DNA of 27,476 bases from a virus: positions 1 through 27,476 of IMG/VR virus record IMGVR_UViG_3300020185_000206; one strand, given 5' to 3'. Both the position numbers and the translations under genes were made by a program. The notes beneath the pieces are model-generated. The model was not told the DNA's origin and did no database searches. It saw only the letters and a program-made list of their open reading frames with translations. Below are positions 1-7,037 of the stretch, in pieces. Position 1 is the stretch's first letter, and each line of letters opens with the position of its first letter.

Positions 1-246
1 AAAAAAACCACAAGAATATTGTGATTGGTTATTACCCCTTTTTAACGAGATACAGAGAGTTTTAAAACCAAGTGGTAGTTTCATACTTAACATAAATGAT
101 AATTGTAAGAATGGACTTAGAAACCCTTTTATATACGAATTGATATATAGAAGTCAGAAGGAGACCAAGTTAAAGTTCTACGACACTTATATCTGGCACA
201 AAAGAAATGGTATACCAAATGGGGGTAAGAGAAGATTTAGAAATAC
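1..246. repeat. Terminal overlap, copy 1 (circular join)
   Basis: These 246 bases match 27231-27476 at a constant offset of 27230. I count four mismatches, at 94, 97, 106 and 231 (27324, 27327, 27336, 27461). In the methyltransferase reading frame the first three are silent and the fourth changes Arg to Lys. A coding frame continues unbroken through the join, so this is the overlap of a circular or circularly permuted genome. The silent bias of the mismatches points to real strain variation rather than random read error. Confidence 0.9.
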
Positions 247-697
247 CACAGAGTTTATATTTCATTTTGTTAAAAACCAAAAAGAGTTAAAGTTCTATAT
301 GGATAGAGTATTGGAAGATACTAATATTGAAACAAAAAAAAGGTTTGAAAGAAATGGATTATTTAAACCACAAGGTAATATTATAGATGGTGTTAGACTT
401 TATGATGTTGAAAGAGACCTTGTAGTTAAAGATAGAGTTAGACCAGATAATGTATTTAGATTTTCAACAGCAGGTGCAGCAAGAGATAATCATATCAAAC
501 ACCCCGCACCATATCATAGACAATTACCAGAATACTTTATCAATTTATTAACTGATATTGGTGATGTTGTATTAGACCCATTTGCTGGTATTGGAACAAC
601 AGGACTACCCTGTAAAGATATGGAAAGAAAGTTTAGGGGGTATGAGTTGAATAAGAAGTATTGTGATTTTGGAAATAAAAGAATAAATGATAAATAA
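2..697 (+). CDS. DNA methyltransferase (N4C/N6A type), 3' part
   Basis: This is the C-terminal part of a DNA amino-methyltransferase. Its start lies at 27112, across the circular join, and the complete product would be 271 residues. The catalytic motif TSPPY (residues 24-28) comes first and the AdoMet-binding motif DPFAGIGTTG (about residues 232-241) comes last. This is the motif order of the beta class, which methylates N4 of cytosine or N6 of adenine. No restriction endonuclease partner is recognisable beside it, although an HNH gene starts 4 nt downstream. A likely role is modifying phage DNA against host restriction, or regulating it. The target sequence cannot be inferred. The frame is open from base 2, so no start inside this copy should be used. 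Confidence 0.9.
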   Translation, partial: KKPQEYCDWLLPLFNEIQRVLKPSGSFILNINDNCKNGLRNPFIYELIYRSQKETKLKFYDTYIWHKRNGIPNGGKRRFRNTTEFIFHFVKNQKELKFYMDRVLEDTNIETKKRFERNGLFKPQGNIIDGVRLYDVERDLVVKDRVRPDNVFRFSTAGAARDNHIKHPAPYHRQLPEYFINLLTDIGDVVLDPFAGIGTTGLPCKDMERKFRGYELNKKYCDFGNKRINDK

Positions 698-700
698 ATT

Positions 701-1117
701 ATGACTTATACAGCAGATAAAGAAGGTAACGTTTACAATGCAAACGGACTAAAATTAAAGTATTGGATAAACCCCTCAGGATACAAATACTTTAAGATGT
801 ATTTAGATGGGGGTGAAACCAAAGCAATATCACTACATAGATTTACGTGGGAATACTTTAATGGTGAGATACCCAAACATTTACAGATAGACCATATCAA
901 CGAAGATAAATTGGACAATAGATTGGTGAACTTACAACTATCTACAAACAAAGCAAATACAAGAAGAAGGGTGTACTGTAAACTAGATATGGAAAGAGCC
1001 ACTGAGATACGTGATTTGTATAACCACACGAATACTAGTATGGATAAACTAGCATTAGAATATGGTTGTAGTAAAACCACGATATTCAATTGTTTAAAAA
1101 ATAATACTTGGGCATGA
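701..1117 (+). CDS. HNH endonuclease with C-terminal helix-turn-helix
   Basis: This 138-residue protein has the layout of a free-standing HNH homing endonuclease. The HNH core lies at about residues 43-90, with His46 in ISLHRFTW, the Asp64-His65 pair in IDHIN, then DNRLVNLQ and Asn83 as the later core positions. The C-terminal 45 residues (MERATEIRDLY, then LALEYGCSKTTIFN) look like a helix-turn-helix for target binding. The gene begins 4 nt after the methyltransferase stop, and its TGA overlaps the next ATG as ATGA, so it belongs to the terminase-tail operon. It may be a selfish homing gene. HNH proteins near terminase genes assist packaging in some phages, but this one resembles the homing type more. 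Confidence 0.85.
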   Translation: MTYTADKEGNVYNANGLKLKYWINPSGYKYFKMYLDGGETKAISLHRFTWEYFNGEIPKHLQIDHINEDKLDNRLVNLQLSTNKANTRRRVYCKLDMERATEIRDLYNHTNTSMDKLALEYGCSKTTIFNCLKNNTWA

Positions 1118-1782
1118 ACAATATTAAACTTACGATAGGAGACAATAGATACGATATAAACCCACAACTCACACTTGGTGAGTATATGGATATACAAAAG
1201 AATAAAGAGTCGTTAGAAGACCCCTTAAAATTAATGTCACACCTAACTTCAATACCTGAAGAAGACTTAAGGAAGATAGACCAAAATAAAGCAACCATAA
1301 TCGCAGATAAGATATTATCAAAGAAGATTAAGAAGTATGAAGAACAGGTACAATCCACATTTGAGTTTAAGGGGATAACCTATGGTCTTGAGACTGATTT
1401 AACAAAGATTAACTTTGGTGGATGGGTGGACTTGGAGACATTCATATCGTTATCACATCACGAACACTTAGATAAGATAACAGCAATCTTCTATAGACCT
1501 GTAATAGGTCAGATAGGTAAGAAATACTTTTTGGAAGAGTATGATAGTGACTCTATGATAAAACGAGCAGAGGTATTCAAAGACCTACCATTTGAGATTG
1601 TGTCAGGGGCTCAGCGTTTTTTTTTGGACTTCACAAAACAATATATAACAAGTATAACACATTCTTTGACTATGAAGACAAAGAAGATGAAGAGGAGAAT
1701 GAAAGCCGTAGATATGATGAGCAAGATACTCCCCAAATACCTTCGTGGGAAACTTGTGCAAGGTTTTATTACCAACAAATAA
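1114..1782 (+). CDS. Tail assembly chaperone, zero-frame product
   Basis: This is the zero-frame product (222 residues) of a probable tail assembly chaperone gene, analogous to lambda gpG. I chose the ATG at 1114, which overlaps the HNH stop as ATGA; the TTG six bases upstream is less likely. Position two genes after the terminase and upstream of the tail genes and tape measure fits a chaperone that coats the tape measure before tube polymerisation. After a run of nine T at 1617-1625 the zero frame becomes very basic (KTKKMKRRMK), whereas the -1 frame gives an acidic stretch and then a plausible folded domain. The two products therefore probably share residues 1-170. The family assignment rests on context and frameshift architecture, not on a catalytic motif. 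Confidence 0.72.
   Translation: MNNIKLTIGDNRYDINPQLTLGEYMDIQKNKESLEDPLKLMSHLTSIPEEDLRKIDQNKATIIADKILSKKIKKYEEQVQSTFEFKGITYGLETDLTKINFGGWVDLETFISLSHHEHLDKITAIFYRPVIGQIGKKYFLEEYDSDSMIKRAEVFKDLPFEIVSGAQRFFLDFTKQYITSITHSLTMKTKKMKRRMKAVDMMSKILPKYLRGKLVQGFITNK
1617..1625 (+). promoter_or_regulatory. Probable -1 ribosomal frameshift site (T9)
   Basis: Nine T lie in the register CGT TTT TTT TTG. The heptamer T-TTT-TTT at 1617-1623 fits the X-XXY-YYZ rule for a -1 slip. The -1 frame is then open to 1937, where its stop overlaps the next start. Tail chaperone genes of many long-tailed phages use this arrangement. A homopolymer sequencing error is the alternative. Confidence 0.7.
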
Positions 1783-1937
1783 TGATATTAGCAGATGAAG
1801 ACATTACAAAGATGGATGAGGTATTAAAATACTCCGTTATTAAATGTTTTAATTATTTATCATATATAAAGGATAAGAAAACTCGTGAGATGAATGCAAT
1901 AAAAAGAGCACGAGAAAAAACAAGAACAGTAAGATGA
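1623..1937 (+). CDS. Tail assembly chaperone, -1 frame extension (GT-like)
   Basis: This is the -1 frame continuation of the chaperone. It adds about 104 residues to the 170 read before the slip, giving a fusion of about 274 residues. It opens with an acidic linker (DYEDKEDEEENE) and ends in a helical domain (WETCARFYYQQ, then MDEVLKYSVIKCFNYLSY). In lambda-like phages the corresponding T extension recruits tail tube subunits to the tape measure. An internal ATG at 1782, overlapping the zero-frame stop as TAATG, could also start a free 51-residue product. The TGA at 1935-1937 overlaps the next gene's ATG at 1934. That overlap places the -1 frame, not the zero frame, in the chain of coupled genes. 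Confidence 0.68.
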   Translation, partial: FGLHKTIYNKYNTFFDYEDKEDEEENESRRYDEQDTPQIPSWETCARFYYQQIMILADEDITKMDEVLKYSVIKCFNYLSYIKDKKTREMNAIKRAREKTRTVR

Positions 1938-2395
1938 CAGTATATAACGAAATGACATTTAAAAGAGCGGTTGATGAAATATTCAACTTTGCTGATGCTC
2001 ACAAACAAGTAAATGGATGGGGGTTTGGTAATCTTGTTGATTATGGTAAGATGGATGATGAGACTACCACCTTATATCCGTTTGTATTTGTAACCCCTCA
2101 AAACATTAGTTACAATAAGACATATACCACATATGAGTTTACCATTACCTTAGGTGACCAAGTTCAAGCGGATGAAGAGAATAGGGTTAGTGTAATCTCC
2201 AACATGCAAATGATTGGTAAGGACTTATTGGCATATATCCAACAAGATAATTTGGAAACGTATTTTGATTTTGATTTCCCTGTTAATGCTGTTCCTTTTG
2301 TTGAAAGATTTAACGATGTTATTGGTGGGGTGTCACTACAACTATCTGTTAGAGTGGTAGACTCCATAAACACTTGTGAACCAATTGCAGGATAA
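1934..2395 (+). CDS. Neck or tail terminator-like structural protein
   Basis: This 153-residue protein has no catalytic motif that I recognise. It begins MTVYNEMTFKRAVDEIF and contains YPFVFVTP, alternating beta-type segments and a C-terminal strand-like stretch (GGVSLQLSVRVVDS). That layout resembles the tail terminator or tail-completion proteins that cap the tail tube at the head end. It overlaps the chaperone frame upstream (ATGA) and the next gene downstream (TAATG), where a gp10-like protein follows; head-completion and tail-terminator genes often sit side by side. The assignment is inference from context and general shape. Confidence 0.5.
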   Translation: MTVYNEMTFKRAVDEIFNFADAHKQVNGWGFGNLVDYGKMDDETTTLYPFVFVTPQNISYNKTYTTYEFTITLGDQVQADEENRVSVISNMQMIGKDLLAYIQQDNLETYFDFDFPVNAVPFVERFNDVIGGVSLQLSVRVVDSINTCEPIAG

Positions 2396-2937
2396 TGGAA
2401 GAGATGTTAGAACTTCTTGTTCAACAACTACGAAAGGAGTTAGCCAAGAGATACCCCTCTCGTGGATATAATGGTGAACCCAAAGGTCAGGGAACATACG
2501 TTAAAAACAATACTAGTGATTTATCTAATAGTATTAGTTACAAAATAGAAAACGATATTGATACAGGAGACCCCAAGGGTGTAATCATTATGGATGATTA
2601 TTACTATTATGTAGACCAAGGTAGAAAACGTGGTTCAGGAACTATAGGTCAAGGTAATATCAAAGGATGGCCACCTGTTAGAGATATACAACAGTGGGTT
2701 CAACAACGAGGGGTATCAATACCTGGTCTTGATGTGAATACGGTAACTTACCTCATCGGTAAGAGTATTTGGATGAAAGGTATTAAGGGTATAGATTTTA
2801 TAAACAACGCAATAGACAATATAATAAACGACTTGGTAGAAGAAGGACAAGAAGAATACGCAGAACTATTTGAGGAGTTCATAGAAGAAATAATTGTTAG
2901 AGGTACCAGTTCAAACGATTTAATTAATATACAATAA
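2395..2937 (+). CDS. HK97 gp10-like tail-completion or neck protein
   Basis: The 180-residue product resembles the HK97 gp10-like neck family. It has an N-terminal helix, then a central pattern YYYYVDQGRKRG followed by WPPVRDIQQWVQQRG, then a C-terminal AYLIG-like segment (TYLIGKSIWMKGIKGIDF). The order VDxGRK, PP..I..W, then IG.SI..KGIK.xxF is the part I recognise. Such proteins sit at the head-tail interface. The start overlaps the preceding stop (TAATG) and the stop overlaps the next start in the same way. The last 40 residues are acidic (LVEEGQEEYAELFEEFIEE), which is unusual and may be a contact surface or disordered tail. Confidence 0.65.
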   Translation: MEEMLELLVQQLRKELAKRYPSRGYNGEPKGQGTYVKNNTSDLSNSISYKIENDIDTGDPKGVIIMDDYYYYVDQGRKRGSGTIGQGNIKGWPPVRDIQQWVQQRGVSIPGLDVNTVTYLIGKSIWMKGIKGIDFINNAIDNIINDLVEEGQEEYAELFEEFIEEIIVRGTSSNDLINIQ

Positions 2938-4724
2938 TGGGACAGATTAGTATTGAAAAAAATATAAATAACCTACAACCGACATTATCACCTGACAACT
3001 ACTTTGTATTGTCTGCTGATACAAATACAGAAGACAAGTTTAGGTATGTCTTTGATATGACCATAAATGGTGAGACAATATATCAAGGTAAGTGTACACC
3101 TAACCCCGAAGGTTTGGGTATCGTTACCGTAGGTGATGTAATTGACAACTATTCATTAAATAACCCGATAGCCTTTTCAGGTACTTCACAGATATTCGTT
3201 CACGAAACCAACTACTTCTCAAAACCTCCAACAGGTGAGGTGGTATCTTATCAGATGTTCTTTGGTGAAGAACACGCTGATAGTTTAGGAGTAATCACAG
3301 GTTATACCGGTGTGGGTAAATCAGTCGGTGACCCCGCATATCCATCAGGAGAGAAACGAGCCTATCTTGGAACTATGGGTAGAAACTTCTATTCTAACTT
3401 ACAATCATATGACACTAGTAAGTTATTGATGACAGGTTATGATGGTTTATATCCATCACAGACTAGTTTGTTTATGACGAATAGTCCAAGAATTAGAGAG
3501 GTGGGTGATAACGACTATTTCACGTTATCTGTATTGAATTATAATTTCCCACAATTGGTTCCAAACACATCTTACGTATATGATGTTCAATATAAGTTCT
3601 ATAATGAATCTAACGTCCTTATAACAGGTTATACGGTAAACAACATTAGAAGTAATGGTGGAGGCCCAAGAGATACTTGTACTGAGACATATCCTATATC
3701 AATTCCTACAGGTGAGACTGCAAATGGATGGAATGTAATACACATAGGTGCCGGTCCTAAGAATATCTATATACCTGATGGTACTGCTTATTACACAGTT
3801 CAAGTATTAGGTGATGAGACAATTCCTCCTACACCATCGGTCACCCCATCACAAGGGGTTTCACCATCTGTGACTCCGACACCTACTGTCACCCCTTCTA
3901 TAACTCCATCAGGTCTACCTGCGGGTTATACTAAGTGGGAGATGGCACCTTGTTGTGGTGGTGGTTCTAATGTTGTATTAGGTATTCAAAGTGGAACAAC
4001 GGGAACGATAAGAGTTTATAATAACGCTTGTTATTATGCTTTGAATACATCCACTAGTACTCCTGATGCACTTGTTGCAGGTTCTGCTGATTATGCTAGT
4101 TGTGTATCTTGTACTGCGGTGTATGAATGTAGAGGTGGTGCAGCGCCTGATGGAGGTGGTGACCCTGACCCGACACCTACGGTCACTGACCCACCCGATG
4201 AAGCATTAAGAGGAACACCACCAGTACCGACACCTGGTGTATGTGAAGATTATGAACCTGTATCAGAGTTATTCACATTCAATATAGAATGTCAGTATGA
4301 TGCATTTAACTCAAGACAATTTATCTTTAAGAATAGATTTGGAACGTGGGACTATTACCGATTCAACTACAAGAAAGTAGAAGAAGTTGCAATAGACAGA
4401 GAGAGATATAAGAAGTTCTCAATTGACTATGGTAGTGCTAACCCTGTTAAGACAACATACAGAAGGGGTCTCACAGATTACACAACACAGATGAGAGAAG
4501 TCCATACAGTTAATACAGGGTTTATCAACCAACCTGATATGTATTACCTTGAGGAGTTATATACCTCAAACGATGTTTATATCATTTTAGGTAATGGTGA
4601 GATATTCCCCGTCAATATCATATCAACTGATTTTGAGAAGAAGACAGCGGGTAGAGGAAAAGAAATTACCAACCTTACATTACAATACGAATACTCAAAT
4701 AATATTAGATTATTGAATAAGTGA
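2937..4724 (+). CDS. Tail protein with Cys-rich, Pro/Thr-flanked insert
   Basis: This 595-residue virion protein seems to be an ancestral tail protein with a module inserted in it. Residues 1 to about 295 and about 437 to 595 are beta-rich. The C-terminal part (FIFKNRFGTWDYYRF, later LYTSNDVYIILGNGEIFPV) recalls distal tail proteins of Bacteroidota phages. Between them lies a Pro/Thr/Ser linker (TPSVTPS-type repeats, about residues 297-325), a Cys-rich domain with CC, CY, CVSC and C (about 333-400), and a second Pro-rich linker to about 435. The insert probably projects from the tail as a decoration or adhesin domain. The stop overlaps the next ATG as TGATG. The distal-tail assignment is moderate; the insert is directly visible. 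Confidence 0.6.
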   Translation: MGQISIEKNINNLQPTLSPDNYFVLSADTNTEDKFRYVFDMTINGETIYQGKCTPNPEGLGIVTVGDVIDNYSLNNPIAFSGTSQIFVHETNYFSKPPTGEVVSYQMFFGEEHADSLGVITGYTGVGKSVGDPAYPSGEKRAYLGTMGRNFYSNLQSYDTSKLLMTGYDGLYPSQTSLFMTNSPRIREVGDNDYFTLSVLNYNFPQLVPNTSYVYDVQYKFYNESNVLITGYTVNNIRSNGGGPRDTCTETYPISIPTGETANGWNVIHIGAGPKNIYIPDGTAYYTVQVLGDETIPPTPSVTPSQGVSPSVTPTPTVTPSITPSGLPAGYTKWEMAPCCGGGSNVVLGIQSGTTGTIRVYNNACYYALNTSTSTPDALVAGSADYASCVSCTAVYECRGGAAPDGGGDPDPTPTVTDPPDEALRGTPPVPTPGVCEDYEPVSELFTFNIECQYDAFNSRQFIFKNRFGTWDYYRFNYKKVEEVAIDRERYKKFSIDYGSANPVKTTYRRGLTDYTTQMREVHTVNTGFINQPDMYYLEELYTSNDVYIILGNGEIFPVNIISTDFEKKTAGRGKEITNLTLQYEYSNNIRLLNK

Positions 4725-7021
4725 TGAAGACATTATTATTAGTAGCAACAGGAGATACAAATAACTTCCATACTGATTTGGATTTATTTGATGATGTACC
4801 TATAAATCTTGTAATACAAGAAGGTGACTTATCAGGATTTGAAAGAAGGTCAAACTATACGAAGACATTTAGAGTTCCTGCAACAGCAAAGAACTCAAAG
4901 GTATTCACTAACTTCTTTGAGATAAACGGAGTTCAATACAACCCCCTTAACTCACTACCGTGTGTGGTTCAGAATATGGGTAATGATATATTCAAAGGAA
5001 CACTTCGTTTAAATGGTGTATATCGTAACGAATTGTATGATGAGTATGAAGTATACATCATACAGGAGTTAGTTGATTTTTCCAACCTCTTAGGGGATTT
5101 AAAACTATCTGAACTTAATTGGGCTGACCTTAACCACGAGGTAAACTATTCTGCTATTACAACAAGTTGGTATGCTGACTCAGGAACTACTAATGGTTTA
5201 TTTGGTGGAACTATACTATACCCTATGATAAACTACGGATTGGAGTATACAGGTAGTGCACCTGACTTTGATTTTTGTATTGGTTCTTCCCCTTGTTTTA
5301 GTAATTCAAGTAATCCGTTACCTGAAAGGATTTGGAGACCAGCAATTAGGTTATCAGAGATGTTCACAAGAATTATTGAATATACAGGTTATGTTGTGGA
5401 CTCAGAGTTTATCAACAGTTCATACTTCCGTTCCTTATATATGAATTTAGGTTATGCTGATAATTTGGGTGTTAGTGTACCTGACCAAACAGAAAACCTA
5501 AATGTATTCAAGGTATATACCAACACCTCAACAACACAGAGTTACGCAGGTACAATAGAACCTAATGCATCTGTTGTCCCATTCAATAGAACGACTCCTG
5601 ATGGTTATGATAATCTCAATAACTATCAATTTAGTCAAAGAAGATTTGCAGTTCCAAAGTCAGGGTCGTATTCATTCAATATCAGATTAGCCTATACAAA
5701 GGTTGGAACATTCAACGAAGAATTAAGTTTTAGAATATTTGTTAATAAGTCATCCAACCCCAACGACATAGAAAACGGAACAACGATTGCTAATACAGGT
5801 TTCTTGGATGCAACTGATAACGACCAACAATTGTTATTACCATTTACAGCAAATCTTAATGCCGGTGATTTCGTTCAGGTATTTGTTCAATTTGAAAGTG
5901 GGCCTGGTGTAGGGTATAACCAAACACAAACCTTGATATTAAAAGCATATGATGCAAACTATGCCGCACCTCAGTGGTTGTTATTCAACTCACCACAATT
6001 GGTATCAACCGATGTGGATATTACATTAAACTTACCTGATATAAAAGCAATTGATTTCTTAAAGAATATTGTAAATATGTTTAATATGGTTTTCTTGGTT
6101 AAAGATGAGAGAACGATAACCGTTGAACCTTTTGCATTGTATTTTGATGATGACAATAGAACAGTAAAAGATTGGACTGGTAAATTAGATATTAGTAATG
6201 ATTATGTTATTGAACCATTCTCATTTGATTTACCAAAGGAAGTGATATATCAATATCAAAGTGGTATACCCGAAGTTCAAAACCAATATTATGAAAATAA
6301 CTTTAACAAAAGATTTGGAACAAGGACAGTAATAAAAGACGATAGTAATATATTACAAGGGGAAGAGATATTTGAATCTGTATTCTCTCCGACACCTACG
6401 GATACTATTGATGGTAGTGACTATGTTATTCTACCAAGGATGTTTAGGGTTAGTGATAGTAACCAAAAGGTTGCTGCTAGTATAAACCCTCACTTATTCT
6501 TTTGGGTAGGTAATAGGTTTATGTATACAGGTGAAGATGGTACTGGTCAAACCTCTTGGTGGTTAAAATCAGGGACAACACAAGTAGAGTGGACAACATA
6601 CCCCGCAGTCAATCACTTAAGTCAATTACAACCATCTCAATCGTTTAATCAATTCTCTGATTTAAACTTCGGAAAGAGTTGGGACTTTTTTGGTAATAAC
6701 AATTCTGTTATAGGTCAATTCACAAGTAATAACATATTTGAGGTATTCCAAGAACAGAGTTATAATGAAAAGTATTCAAGTGAAGCGAGGAGGTTTAGTG
6801 GTAGGATATACTTACAACCAAATGAAGTCGGTAGTATAGATTTAAGAGATAAGATATATATTAAAGATAGTTTCTTTAGAATAGAGAAAATTAATGAAGC
6901 CAGTTTGACTGACGATAAACTAACTGAGGTTAACTTAATAAAAGACTTGGGTGGATTTGAGTATACTGAACCACCATCACCTAACTATACCGTATCACCA
7001 AACGAGGGTTTCCCACCTTAA
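4724..7021 (+). CDS. Large tail tip or hub protein
   Basis: This 765-residue protein is encoded between a distal-tail-like gene and the tape measure gene. I use the ATG at 4724, which overlaps the previous stop by one base; a GTG at 4721 is in frame. The N-terminus (LDLFDDVPINLVIQEGDLS, then RSNYTKTFRVPATAKN, then FKGTLRL) matches a pattern I recognise in tail proteins of Bacteroidota phages: a declared deformation-free strand pair followed by SYTKTIRIP-like residues. The middle is a long beta-rich region with a carbohydrate-module-like stretch (FAVPKSGSYSFNIRLAYTK). No lysozyme or peptidase motif is visible. It probably forms the tail tip or hub; the exact position is inference. Confidence 0.6.
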   Translation: MKTLLLVATGDTNNFHTDLDLFDDVPINLVIQEGDLSGFERRSNYTKTFRVPATAKNSKVFTNFFEINGVQYNPLNSLPCVVQNMGNDIFKGTLRLNGVYRNELYDEYEVYIIQELVDFSNLLGDLKLSELNWADLNHEVNYSAITTSWYADSGTTNGLFGGTILYPMINYGLEYTGSAPDFDFCIGSSPCFSNSSNPLPERIWRPAIRLSEMFTRIIEYTGYVVDSEFINSSYFRSLYMNLGYADNLGVSVPDQTENLNVFKVYTNTSTTQSYAGTIEPNASVVPFNRTTPDGYDNLNNYQFSQRRFAVPKSGSYSFNIRLAYTKVGTFNEELSFRIFVNKSSNPNDIENGTTIANTGFLDATDNDQQLLLPFTANLNAGDFVQVFVQFESGPGVGYNQTQTLILKAYDANYAAPQWLLFNSPQLVSTDVDITLNLPDIKAIDFLKNIVNMFNMVFLVKDERTITVEPFALYFDDDNRTVKDWTGKLDISNDYVIEPFSFDLPKEVIYQYQSGIPEVQNQYYENNFNKRFGTRTVIKDDSNILQGEEIFESVFSPTPTDTIDGSDYVILPRMFRVSDSNQKVAASINPHLFFWVGNRFMYTGEDGTGQTSWWLKSGTTQVEWTTYPAVNHLSQLQPSQSFNQFSDLNFGKSWDFFGNNNSVIGQFTSNNIFEVFQEQSYNEKYSSEARRFSGRIYLQPNEVGSIDLRDKIYIKDSFFRIEKINEASLTDDKLTEVNLIKDLGGFEYTEPPSPNYTVSPNEGFPP

Positions 7022-7023
7022 TT

Positions 7024-7031
7024 AATATTTA
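7024..7031 (+). promoter_or_regulatory. -7-like element before the tape measure gene
   Basis: AATATTTA lies 6 nt before the ATG at 7038, one mismatch from the TATATTTA form. The following bases TAGATA-ATG are identical to those before the gene at 19190. The gene is one of the few here not joined to its upstream neighbour by an overlap, as expected if it has its own promoter. Confidence 0.55.
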
Positions 7032-7037
7032 TAGATA

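Noticed and set aside
733-1197. 154-codon minus-strand open frame over the HNH gene
   Set aside because: The HNH motif is in the plus strand; the antisense translation has no recognisable domain.
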